The notes under the pieces: model-generated
The model's input: only the letters and a program-made list of their open reading frames with translations
Database searches by the model: none
What the model was told of the DNA's origin: nothing
Part shown: one piece after another, positions 10,790 through 22,195 of the stretch
Numbering within the stretch: the first letter of the stretch is position 1
Layout: each line of letters starts with the position of its first letter
Assembly: GCF_014633365.1 (NCBI RefSeq)
Contig: NC_068342.1
Span: 3,024,622 to 3,088,621, forward strand
Direction: 5' to 3'
DNA length: 64,000 nt
Origin: Diospyros lotus
Lineage: Eukaryota; Streptophyta; Magnoliopsida; Ericales; Ebenaceae
Position numbers and translations under genes: made by a program

Positions 10790-11290
10790 CCCTTGGGGTC
10801 ATGACATTTTTCTTCTCCAAAATCTTCCATAAGACTTCTCTAAAAACATTTGCATAAGTTTCTTCTAAATCTATAAACACAATATATAAATCATTTTATT
10901 TATTTCTATATCTTTTCATTATCGCCTCAACAATTATATAGCTTCCATTGTTGACCTACCAAGCATGAAACCAAATTGGTTTTTAGACACCATAGTTTCC
11001 CTTCATTATCTTTGCTCAATCACTCTCTCCCAAAACCTTACTATGGCTCACTAGCTTGATTCCTGTATGATTTCCACAACTTTTAACATCTCTTTTATTC
11101 TTGTAAATAAGCGCTACAGTGCTCATCCTCCACTCATCTGCCATCCTTTTTATTTAAATAATTCCATTAGCCAAAAAATGTCCTCTTCACCCATGCATTT
11201 TCCATACAACAGTCAGATGATTTTAGAAATAGTGATCAAAAACCCCTTCACTAAGCACCTTGTTATTCAAATACATGGCTAAAGCCTTTC
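10790..11290 (-). mobile_element. RTE-type LINE, 5' part of the RT domain
   Basis: On the minus strand, conceptual translation gives RTE reverse-transcriptase motifs in order: DEWRMSTVALIYKNK (about 11135 downward), a GIKLVSHS-like block (about 11060), QFGFM-like sequence (about 10970) and REVLW-like sequence (about 10830). The next motif of the family, YI..IKD, lies at 6650-6670, across the insertions. The frame contains stops, so the element is dead. The 5' boundary is unclear; the copy is 5'-truncated, as most LINEs are. Confidence 0.78.
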
Positions 11291-11946
11291 AACAACTTCT
11301 CAAGAAAAGTAAGATTTTGTTCAAGAAAACACTTGAAGAAATATTTATTTCAAAAAAGAAAAAACAAAAAGAGCCCATAACATGGACTAATTTCAATTAA
11401 AAAAACAGCCAACTTGTAACACTTTGCAGCTTATAATGCAAAACAGAACTGACATCCATCTACATCTACAAAGTATGCTCTAAAAAGTCTCAAAATCAAT
11501 ACTAAAGGAATGTTTACTAAAGGTAGAACCATATTCATGGCATCCGCCTCGGGTATCCAACTACAGAAAAGGTCAGAATATCTTGAGACCATGCAAGCAA
11601 TTATCAAAACGTCTATTAAACTGGAGCCCTACTTTGGTGTTCAGCTAACCTAAATTCACGTTTGATTTACAACTCTCCCAACTCAAACTTATGCAGAAGA
11701 GAAAAGTTTGACCAGCATTAGAACAATGCATTGACCATTTAGCCCCCCCCCAAAAAAAGAACGCAATGACAATGCAACCCCCCCCCCCCCCCCTCTCCAA
11801 AACAAACAAGAGCAAAAGGAAAAGGCATCCTAACACGTTAGCATCAACTAAACAGCACTTTAAAGTTTAAACATGCAGTCCAATCGTTCAATCAAATAAA
11901 TGGACCATAAACCTAGCAAAGTTAATCATAAATTCAATATACAAAC
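11291..11946. other. Presumed ACBP intron 2 sequence next to exon 2
   Basis: AT-rich with poly-A runs and a 16-base C run at 11778-11793. I looked here for ACBP exon 3 on the minus strand (expected to encode a conserved SW-GLGNM-like segment) and did not find it. No other coding signal is visible. Confidence 0.5.
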
Positions 11947-12662
11947 CTTGTCCATTTGCTCTGTTCGACGGGACTCCAGCCTCTAGGTTTTGGAATCTTA
12001 CATGGCCCAACAGTTGCCTGTAATCAGTTAAAACCCATCACATACAACAACATCACTGTTACCGACGGCCTATATGCAAATCGGCCATAGCAACACAGCA
12101 AAATCCGAATCAAACAACAATTCAAACAGAAAAAAGGTAAGGTACAAAAGAAAGCATCGGACAAAAATCAAAACTCGTTCAACACTAAATCCACAAAGAC
12201 GTACATTTCCACACTGTCAACCAACTCGAAATAATTCACAACGACGAATCCTTTAGGCGGTTGCTCACACGACTCAAAATGAAAACCTCAATAATTCTTC
12301 CGAATAGGTCAGACTTAACAGAATAAAACCTCAAAATTCCTTTATTTCCCCAATAGATCAGCATTGTCACATACCCCAATTTGACCCCAAATGCACGGAT
12401 CTCCCCAGCAAACCGAAATCGAGATCAAACAAACCGACGCAGTATAAAATTGGGACGGATTCAAAAACTCGTCGAATTAAAGAGAGAAAGGCAGAGTGAA
12501 AAGCACCTGTTGGTAGAGGGCGTAGAGGAGCAACGCGACGTCGGTGGAGAACTTGGAGCTGACGCCCTTGGGGGAGGGAGATCCGTCGAAGCCGGCGTAG
12601 GAGGCCGCCGCGTAGAAGCGCTCCGGGTAGGCAAGCCCCGAGCTCCCTCTCGCCATCGCCAT
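11947..12662 (-). CDS. Acyl-CoA-binding protein, ACBP4/5 type (exons 1-2 only)
   Basis: Exon 1 is 12507-12662 (52 codons from ATG) and exon 2 is 11947-12017 (23 codons plus 2 bases), joined at GT-AG sites in phase 0. Exon 1 encodes MAMARGSSGLAYPERFYAAA and ends ALLLYALYQQ; exon 2 begins ATVGPCKIPKPRGWSPVEQ. This matches the N-terminal acyl-CoA-binding domain of plant ACBP4/ACBP5, cytosolic proteins with C-terminal kelch repeats that bind acyl-CoA esters. Exon 2 ends at a good donor, but the remaining ACB domain and all kelch exons are absent from the window. They may lie left of position 1, which would make intron 2 longer than 11.9 kb, or the gene may be truncated by the transposons. I infer the former because both visible exons are undamaged. 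Confidence 0.85.
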
Positions 12663-12840
12663 TTCCCGTGTTGCTGTGATGTGATCCGATCGACGCCGGG
12701 AATTGTATTGACAATAAGTTACAGAGGAAACAAAAACGAACGACCCGAGATTTGGAATTGAATTTTAGAGAGCGGACGGAAGATGCACTGATTGATTTAT
12801 ACACTCGGCATGCTTCGTTACTTTGCTTGCGGTTGCGGAT
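12663..12840 (-). promoter_or_regulatory. ACBP 5' leader and core promoter region
   Basis: Sequence upstream of the ACBP ATG on the minus strand. It is GC-richer than its surroundings and contains CT-rich blocks on that strand. TATAAATCA near 12790-12800 (minus strand) is a possible TATA element. No transcript evidence is available to me. Confidence 0.35.
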
Positions 12841-15084
12841 CCTTGCTCGGGCCCCGAATTACGCAAACCCCCTCTCTTTAAATTAAAGTCGGGTCGGGTT
12901 GAAACTCAAACCAGCTTCAGCTTTCTATCTAGTCGTTCTGGTCACATTTTTAGTCACCATCCTTTGAATGGATGTTGAGTCTGGTCAGCAAATCCCCATG
13001 CTTAAGTACTAACCTCATGGAAGGTTAAGGATTGATACTTATGATTTAAACTCTAAAATTCAAACTGGTAGTGGTTATGGACCAAGTTAGTTGTGGACGT
13101 GGGCTTGGGTCGGGTCGGACCCACCTTAGTGGTTGTTTGGATTGTCTTTAATTATGCTTTTGAAGTCTTCCTGAGATTGTTTCTGTTGGGCAGGGCTTTA
13201 GTTGTAAGAGCAATTGGGTTGGGCTTCAATATTTGTTTTAAACTCTTGTCCGGGCCTTCACATCGGGGATTTAATTAAAATAATTTAAAATTATTATTTT
13301 AAGTTTAATTAAATTATTATTGTTTTTAAAAAACTTTTCATAATTATATCCAAATTATGAACCAAAACATAATTAGGGATGATAATGGGTTGCCGATTTA
13401 TTCATTTGTATATTCATATAATAAATGTTTAAAATATATATTATATTTATATTATTTAAATATAAAATTTTAATTTATTATAATTTAAAATGGGTAATTA
13501 AATTTTATTTTATTTTAAAATAATGTATTGGCCCCAACTAATTAACATCTTCACTTAGAAAGAATTTATTAATGCAGAACTCACTTTTGTGAGTAGCGAA
13601 TTTAAGATAATTAATTATTTTTAAGTATAGATTTCGATCGAAGGGATCACATCACATTACATATCTTTATTAAAATTTGGCTAAGTATCAAACTCAATAG
13701 ACTCTCATTACTAACAATAGAGAGTTCTGCTTGCGTGAATTCCACGTCGATTAAGTGGTTAACATGTAGTCATTTATTAAATTATTTAAAAAATTAATAT
13801 TAAGTCAAATTATTTCAAAAATAATAATAATTTTAAAAAAATTTCATATTTTTCTCTTTTACCTGGAACATGTACCCCTGGCCATGGAGGTCCTATAGTT
13901 TCCATAGACTGAGAGATAGAGTGCCAAAGTGCTGTAAAAAGAATACTCTGTGCCTTCAAATGACTATATAAGTTATAAAAAAAATCTAAATTAATTAGAT
14001 GATAATTAATATATACATGTCAATGATAAGATTAAATTCATTAATATTTCTAGAAACTCTTTTAAATATATATATATGCATAAATTTAATTAATTTTATT
14101 ATTGTTAAGGGAGTAACATTTAATTTATTAAAATACTAATTTTATTGTTGATAACTTGATGTAACGTTTTGAAGACTATAAAAAACAATCAAAGAGAAGA
14201 GGGGGGGAGAGAGAATAATTGCTTTGATCGGATCATGACAGGTCTCATGGTTTCATGGTTGGAGGGGGGCATGGGCTACTGCTGTTGTCCTACAGTCTGC
14301 ATTCTGCAAAGGGAGGGCATGTGCTAGCTCATTCTAAGCAGCATGATGCCTTTGGGCCCTATTTCCACAAAGAAGGACACATGTCCTAAGACGATAGTCT
14401 TGAACCTTGATCATTTTTCCTGGGATGTTGATATTGGCTTGAGAAGTAGGTTTCAGCCTTTGCTGGAACTGAGTAATTGAAAGACTATTTTACCTCTTTT
14501 CATATAACTCATTAATACACAAATATCATTATTATATTACTTTATTCATCCAAGTTTCGTTAACATCTAAGTATGTTAGGGTGTGACATAATTAACATCC
14601 ATATATACAAAAATCTTTAGAACAGAACATTTTCGTAAATCATAAGAATTAAAGCTCTCTAAGCCTTCAACATGCAGCCATATATATATAGACTGTACAT
14701 TTTGGGATCAAAGGCTTGATGAATGATTGGCATTGAAGTGGCAGTTAATGCCCTTAATGCAACTATTTGCTTAGCTGCAGGTACACCATGTAAGCATTAT
14801 CTATCTATCTATCATAACACAATGAGATCAATATTATTATTATTATTATTGTTTTCTTGATAAAAGGGGTAAAGTTGGATAAATAAAGGATATATTATAT
14901 ACCCGGCCATTTGTTATTCCATTTTGTTCAATTCACGGCTTTACCTTTAAAGGGTAAACATAAGGTGTGTGTGACAATTTTGCCTGAAATTCAAAGGGTA
15001 GGGCAACTGAAATAGCGTTCATATATCCAATTCACTATGCTCGTAGACATATATATTTAAGACAACATCATTAGTATCTAAAGG
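12841..15084. other. Intergenic, AT-rich
   Basis: Between the ACBP promoter and the IDD stop codon. 13260-14180 is strongly AT-rich with runs of TTTAAT/AATTAT. I see no ORF with family resemblance and no clear transposon ends. The 3' UTR of the IDD gene should occupy the right edge. Confidence 0.5.
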
Positions 15085-18000
15085 CTAGTTCCACGTGGGT
15101 TTGTCACATGCCACTTCCTGATGATCATTAGAGATCTGTGTTTGAAAGGGATGATGACTCAGCCCTTCCATTCCATGCTGCCGGCGCCGGCGCCGGCCGT
15201 CCATATCTTCATACTCCATCAACCCTTGGCCCTGAACTCCTCCATGAAAGCTCCTCCCTCCGATCCCCAGAAAATCAACTGTCATCCCCTCGACATCGTG
15301 ACCCACAAATCTTGACAACCCACTTAAACCAGCAGTACTGGTACTTATGGTTCTACTAGTATCATGCTCAACCTCCATGTTGTTCTCCAAGAATCCATGG
15401 TGCATGAACTGCCTGCTAAATGATCCGCCATTAATGACCCCTTCTTCATCACTCAGCGCTGCTGCTGCAGCCATGCTTGTGACGAAGCTGTTTTGGTTAA
15501 TCCTTGGGGAGTTGATGTTACTGGTAGCGCTGGTTGCGGTTGCGCCCATTTGAGCCGCCTTCTGCAACAGGGCGGTGGCGGACATGGCCGGGGAGGGCAG
15601 GGCGGAAGAGGAAGGAGGCAGGATGCCGAAGATATTGGCGGCGGCGGCGGATGAGAAGATGCTTCCGGCCATATTGTTCGAGGGTTTTGGAGGTATAATA
15701 TTAGGAATTATGAGCTCATGCGGATGGGGAAGAGGCGGCTTTAGCTGCGCGATGAATTGATGATGAGGATCGGGGACTTGGATGGAGGAGGCGGCGGAGG
15801 CAGTGGTCATCGCAGCCATCGGCGAGGGGGGCGTGGACGTGAGCTCTGGGGCATGGCCCAGTATGTTGTTGCCGCTTTCTTCCAGAGTGTGGCCGAGTCG
15901 GCCATGTTTCAGTGCTTGGCTATTCTCCTCGGCAAGGGCATCGCAGAAGGCTCTGTGAGTGATGAAGCTATCTCTCCTGTGGAAATTAATTAATCCTCAC
16001 ATTAATGATACAATTTCATGCAAAAAAAAAAAGGTTACAAAATTAATGACAAAATTAAATTAAATAGTTTCTATGTGACCCTCTAACTAGAGAACATATA
16101 ATAATATTATTTTTATAAATATTTTCCATATCTATTAACTTTAATTTCCTAAGCGAAAGGGACATCTGCCCACCTCATCTTGAATTTTTACTACTTGTGT
16201 TGTAAACTGATTTTTTGGTGTTTAGCAGCCGTGACAAGACTTCAAGAAGAAGAATTACACTTTATTAAGGGCAAATAGTCAAACTTGGACTACTACCCAA
16301 GCCAGCTAGCCTACCACTTAAAATAGGGAATCTTCTATTAAGGATAGGATGGATAAAGAAATTAAAAAAATATATATTCGTGTAATGTATGGTTATAAAC
16401 ATTTCATTATCACATCATCAACCCTTAATTATTTTTCACAAGGTAAATAATTATATTGCATAAATTAACAGTCATAAAACCCTTAATGGGTATAGTGGTT
16501 CTATATATGAGTTATCACATCATCAACCCTGCACGTTTAAAAGTGATTAATGCGTTGTTAGCGACACCAAGGAAGAAACAAAAAAAAAAAAAAGTAATGT
16601 TTATAAGATCGAAAAAAAACCTGGAAAAGATGGTGCCACAGTCACACTTGTATTCCTTGGTGCCACAGGTCTTTGAATGAGCTTTCCAGTCGGATTGCAC
16701 AGCATATTTCTTTGAGCATTTGTCACATTTCCATTTCTTCTCGCCGTGTTTTCTGGAATAATGCTTCTTGATTCCGGTGAGGTCTCCGAGCGCCCTCGCA
16801 GGATTGTGGTGGACGCAGGAGGTTTCAGGGCAAACGTAGACCCGTTTGCGGATCTCGGAGCTGGTTCTTTGCTTGAGCTTCCATGGCAGATTGTGGCCTC
16901 GCCGGTGCAGCTGCAGGTTCTGGTCTCTCTGAAACCCTTTGTTGCAAATTTCACACACAAACCTGTTTGTTGCCATGAGGGTTTTGGGGGATAGAGCAAT
17001 GACTTCTGCATTGGGATCTGCTTTCATCATAAATTAATTCCCATGCATTAACACTTACAGAAAATTAAATTAATTCACCAATTAAACAAGAGAAGAACAT
17101 AGTTAATTAGTGACAGTTAATAATTAATTGGGTGTTTCAAGTGAGATTAATTGACTGATTATAATGAATGAATTCCAATGGAGCCAAAGAATTTTAAGAA
17201 AATTAATAGAAAAATTGAAGCAAAACCGAAGCAGTAAAATGTTGTGTGGACTGCTCTAATTGCTTGCTAAGAAAGATTTGAACATTAAATGTTGATTTGA
17301 TATTGCTAATTCAATTTTATCAGGCATTAATGTCTGACCCAATATCTTATATATATTAATTTGCTACGCGTTGATGAACAGTATGCATATTGTGTTGATT
17401 AATTAACCTAAATTCAGAGAGAGAGAGAGAGGAAACTACAGATATTCCATGCACAAGAATATGTGATTCCCTTTGCCTGAAACAGTTAAACACAAAAATA
17501 AAGAGAAAAGGGAGAGGGGCACAAGGCAACAGTCCAGTGCAATAATTGAAACCCCAAGCCAATAATTGAACTTGGCCTCCAACAATCTACAACCCAATAA
17601 TTATCCTTTTCAAAAGATCAATCCCATTTTAGATCAACCAAGTATTCTCAAAAGCAAAACAAAGACAAAAGGCTCATCAAATCCTACTTTCTGCATGGCC
17701 GCTCCTTTTCATTATTACTATATCTATATTTCTTTCTGTGTGCTACCAAACAATCTTGATTTAATTTCCCATTCTCTTCAATCACCTGCAGGTCTCATGA
17801 TTTTAACTAAGACCCATTTAATTGTTGTCAGTAGCTAGATTCGCTTTGGAGAATGGAAACTTAATTACCCACCCCTCCCTAAAATGTGTATAATTTATCA
17901 AAGAAAATTAAACATCATCAAGAACTATTGGGAAATTTTCAAACTTGAAGTTAAATTTCTTATTGGTTCTGGATAGATCTGATCAACAGGAAGTGCTTAA

Positions 18001-18337
18001 CTGATCCACTGACAGCAAGAACTAAAATAAAATAAAAAAAGCAAAATTTACATATAATTAGAAGTGCTTGGGCATAAAACAGTAATTGACGATCAAAAGG
18101 TACTTAACCTGGAGTTCCTGGTAATCTTCTTCTCTTCTCAGCTGCTGCGGGCTGCTCCTGCTGCTGCTGTTTACTGGATCCATTGCTGTTATTGCTTGCG
18201 CTGGAACAAGAAGGAGCCATGGCTGAGCCATCCAAATGTTTAAATACAAGCTTCTGTTGCTGCTGTTGATGATGAACTTCTGTTCCACAGATGATGCCAG
18301 AGGAGAAGCTCCCGCCATCACCTGAGTTGTTGGACAT
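15085..18337 (-). CDS. C2H2 zinc-finger transcription factor, INDETERMINATE DOMAIN (IDD) family
   Basis: Three exons join in frame: 18109-18337, 16621-17017 and 15085-15976 (229+397+892 bases = 505 aa plus stop). Exon 1 is Gln/Ser-rich and ends in the IDD nuclear-localisation block KRRRLPGTP. Exon 2 holds zinc finger 1 (CEIC...H-X3-H, residues about 98-118), finger 2 (CPETSC...H), finger 3 (CDKC...HSKTC) and the start of finger 4, which continues in exon 3 (CDCGTIFSR / RDSFITHRAFC). Fingers 3 and 4 are C2HC, as in the family. The C-terminal motifs ALLQKAAQMGAT and a variant of TRDFLG (here TVDFLGIGG) are present; the Arg-to-Val change is unusual. IDD proteins are nuclear DNA-binding regulators of development, metabolism and GRAS partners. 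Introns are 644 and 1091 bp. The closest member is not certain. Confidence 0.93.
15977..16620 (-). other. IDD intron 2
   Basis: A 644-bp AT-rich intron that splits the fourth zinc finger between Arg residues. It begins with an unusual T-rich donor context (GTTTTTTTTCG on the minus strand) and ends TTTCCACAG. Nothing else is visible. Confidence 0.8.
17018..18108 (-). other. IDD intron 1
   Basis: A 1091-bp intron between TPG and the DPNAEVIAL block, with donor GTTAAGTACC and an acceptor ending GCAG. The gene is conventional here. A short GA repeat lies at 17416-17432. I saw no nested gene. Confidence 0.8.
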
Positions 18338-18560
18338 TGAAAGATAGAAAAAATTATTAAAAAAAAAAAAGAAAGATCAACTTTTTGTCTTTCTTCTCTT
18401 TTCTTTTTCAAACTCCTTTTATTGTTTCTTTCTGATCTCGTTCTTGTTCTTGCTGCTGATCCCTAAATGGCACTCTCTCTCTCCCTGCCTCCCTCTCCCC
18501 ACCCCCACACCCCCCTATTGTTTATTCTTTTGTGTGGACATGAACCTTGGCATTTGCTGT
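18338..18560 (-). promoter_or_regulatory. IDD 5' leader
   Basis: Upstream of the IDD ATG the minus strand has A-rich and GA-rich blocks; CT-rich stretches on the plus strand lie near 18470-18510. It probably contains the 5' UTR and core promoter. No precise start site can be read. Confidence 0.35.
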
Positions 18561-20094
18561 TCCCAGAGGAAGACAAAAACCAGGGAATTCTCCTTCAATT
18601 CTGGGCAAGATAAGAGTTTCTTCTACCTTATGACAGGAACACAAGAAAGAAACAGGTTCTCTTGTTGGCTTTGTATTGAGAGAATATATAATATTATATG
18701 TTTGCTTATGAGACCATTAGGTGTTGCTATCTATCCATATATCTATATATATGCCCCTAACTTTCACGGAAATTTAGGAATTGCCATCGTCTTTGGCAAA
18801 AGTATTTTCTCATTCTTAAGACATCACATTATTATTTAACTTAAACTAATTACGTGCTATTACGCAATTCTAATAAAGGTAAATTTGTAATTATCATTGA
18901 CTACTCATTATAAAAATAAATTTTTAACACATGATAGCATGTAATTAGTTTAAAACACGTACGATAAGATAATCGCAAAGACTTCTTATTTTATTGTCTT
19001 TGTCCCATTTCACAGAGCTATCACCACACAAGATGGTCACTTGCACAGTTTTCCCAGCTTACTGAACTGTTAATTTGTCATTGCAAGTAAGGACAATTGC
19101 ATGTTTGGAGCCTTTTTTGTTCCCATGAAAGTAAAATCAAAGAGCAGTACTGGGTGTACTGCTATATAGGAAGCTCCCCTAAGGGCCAAAAGCCAAAAGG
19201 GTTTGCTGTGAGGGGATGAAGTGATGGTTTTGCATTGGCTTGTTGCACGAGAGGAAAATACCAAAGATTCATACATATACATGTGTGTGAGCCAAAAGGC
19301 ATCCTTTGTTGTATTTAAGTTCAAGAAAATTAAGAAAACTAACCCCAAAAAATAAAGAGAAATATCTAGGAAGTTTCATGGGTACGTACTTGGTTGGACA
19401 AGGTTTGATTAGCTTTAATAATGATTGGCTAGGTGAGATATTAGGGTTTTATTGATTAGTTTTAACATTTAACATTTAATCCAATCAAAATTTAACACTT
19501 CACTTGAGTTACTCCAATACGTCTTTTTCCCCAGCTTTAATTAATTTTATCTTTATTATCATTGTTTAGTCTTACCCCATTATTTTGAGCCAACATTTGA
19601 AATAAAAACACAAAAAAAAAGTCTTGAAAGCAATGTTGGGTCTACATAAGATGCTTTCATGCTTGAAAAAGAAGAAAAATTAGACCCTTGTTCTTGTCAT
19701 CTTTTTTAATTTTTCTTTCAAATGTGGATGATAGCAGGAATTGGCATAATTTAATTTAGGGCTGGCCACTTGACAAATAGACAAAAATGTATTAGTTAAT
19801 GGAGACCAACAAAAATTATAATTGTTTCTGCATGTAGCTTTGTCTTCATTAGTATATTTAATATCAAAAATTAAAAAAAAAAAAACCAATTCAATAGAAC
19901 CGTTGTATAGTGTAAGATTTAATTAAATGTGTTGTTGCGGCCGGCGTGATTGTAACATGATTTCCTTTTTCCGATGCTAGTGGAATTTCCAAAACTAGTG
20001 GGGTGGCCAAGTCGAATATTTTGAAAGTTGAGGGGTAATTTGGGAATCTCGGGTTAACTTTGGGCGGCCCCACAAAACCATTTTATGTCAAACA

Positions 20095-20345
20095 TTGCTG
20101 GCAGGCGGGCGCTTGAAGTTGCCGGTTTGTCCGTTTCTCATGATAATTACTCGGTGGAGCCCCTTCCCCAAAATACCCTCCCCCCAAGTCCGAAACCACA
20201 AAAGTGACACCGAGAGCGATGCCACCTTGGACGTGTAAAGTGACCGAAAGGCCCTCGTCAGTCACGGGTGTGCGCTACGGGGAATCCTCCTCGAAAACGA
20301 CCAGACAGACGGCCATGCCGAGACGCTCCCCCTTCACGTGTGCGG
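20095..20345. other. GC-rich island of unknown nature
   Basis: About 250 bp far richer in G+C than the surrounding AT-rich DNA. It is open on both strands for about 60 codons (20083-20265 minus, 20204-20413 plus), and neither translation resembles a family I know. It contains a CACGTG box near 20335. It could be a regulatory island or an old gene fragment. Confidence 0.3.
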
Positions 20346-21888
20346 TGTACTTCTCCAAAGACCAAGGGCCTTTTGGTGACTTCACACCGTGTTTAATTAA
20401 TACAAATATATAATATATTAATATAAAAATGGTGTTACCCGTTAGTTAGCGTTTAGAATGTTTTTCAATCCAAAATAATTAAAATAAATTTTAATTTTTT
20501 TTTAAAATGCACTAAATATACATCAATTTTTTTCTTATTTATAAGATCCAAAATATGTTCATCTCGAAGGAAAAAAAGATAACCATATCTAAAAAAATGT
20601 CAAATAAGAAATTATACAATTTTTTTTAAAAAAATTATCAAATAAATTTAATAAACACATTAAGAAAGATAAAAATTTGAAATACTTTTCGTATCTTACA
20701 TTTTTTAATATATATCTTAATTAACAAATATCATCTACACGTAGCATTATTTTAATTTTAATGTGGTTATCAGTTACATTTTCCATGCATGGGTTGAGCC
20801 TTAATTCTCTGTTTGGCTAATTAAAAATGGAAATAAGATGTTTCAGGACATAGATTAATTGGTAAAGAAAGAAGCGCTAATGTGTTATTTTTTAAACCCT
20901 TAGATTCCGTGTTCGAGCTCTACTAAGGGGAGAAACTCAGCAACCAGGGATTATCTGAAAAATTGAAAAAATGTCATATCGTTCTCACGTCAGTGGAAAG
21001 AAGATAAGAATAGAAATTGACTGTTGGGTTCCCTGATTTACATCTCTTGCTAGAACTGTGGGACCAAGTAGTAAGAGGCGCTCGTGATGGTATGTTAACA
21101 AGAAAAAAAAATAAAAATAAGATTGAAACCATTGGTGTAGCTTTCAAGGCTATTGGTACAAAAATATATTGTAATAATAATATTTAAAATGGACAAGTTG
21201 TTCATATGACATGATAGGGGGCATGGAAATGTGTTAAAGAAGCAATGAATTGTTATAATATATTGTTGCTATGAGTAGATTAGGATGAGTTAGATGAGAT
21301 TGAAGACTGCAATATTTTGCTTATTATTATTATTTGTTACGAATAACGCATGGATAATGGATTGGTTGCTTCCAATTCAACAAATGAACTCAAGTGATAT
21401 AGGGGTTCAAAGTTCCAAAATACCCTCCACGACAGCTAATAGGCCATCTATTTCAAATACTCACACATTAATTTTCAAATAATCATCATGATTGTAGCAA
21501 TGATCATGCTTAAGCCCACACCAAAAACATAAATCCATTTATTTAATTGCTTGCTTGGATACGTTTAGGGGCGTAACTGTCTCCAATGGGTGGGTCTTCT
21601 TCATTAATTAATTTTATTTAAAATAAGCTTATAAATAAAATTAATTGAAACTATATATTTACGTCTGTACCCCTGTATCCTAAGTACTAGGAAGAAGTTT
21701 CCTAGCCTCTGCTTCCCCATGCTTGCTGATGAGACTTCATCGGCATCAATGGCCGGGAACCGTGCAATGAATTAGCGGTCTTCAATGAGCCACCAAAAAG
21801 TGTGTAACTTTTTCCTGTTTATTGGCACGTCTTCCTTCCTATTCAAAAAAAAATAATGATTGGACGAGAGTTCGTAACAATAGAAATG

Positions 21889-22195
21889 GTTTCGATGATT
21901 AGTTCATCGGGAGATGATTGACATCTACAAGTATTTCAAAATTTAAGTGAGAAAATAAGTTAGTAAAGTATTAGTAGATTAGAAGAGAATATACTTGAGC
22001 TCTCAGCAAAGACGGATCCAAGCAGGTAAGATGGGCTAAGCTGGACAAAATTGAAGATGAGCTGGACTAAATTCGATGATTAGTTCATCGGGAGATGACT
22101 GACATCTATAAATATTTCAACGTTCGTTAGAGAATAAGTTAGCAAAGTATTGGTAGACTAAAAGAGAGCATACTTGAGTTTTTGGAGAGAACTGA
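21889..22195. repeat. Diverged direct repeats, period about 180 bp
   Basis: A block starting TTCGATGATTAGTTCATCGG at 21890 recurs at 22070 and continues through AATAAGTTAG and AGAGCATACTTGAG-like text. The downstream sequence to about 22530 (TATATATAGGGAAGAG, then GGGCTG-rich) has an LTR-like look. It may belong to an old solo LTR, but no ends were found. Confidence 0.5.

Noticed and set aside
12381..12804. Overlapping plus and minus ORFs around ACBP exon 1
   Set aside because: They are shadows of the GC-rich exon and leader. Only the minus frame 12507-12662 matches a family and has splice sites.
15121..15993. Five plus-strand ORFs opposite IDD exon 3
   Set aside because: Antisense shadows of a GC-rich coding exon.
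20849..20990. Possible SINE or tRNA (TTAATTGGTAAAG, TGTTCGAGCTC)
   Set aside because: The boxes are weak and spacing is off. No cloverleaf can be drawn and no AU-SINE body follows.
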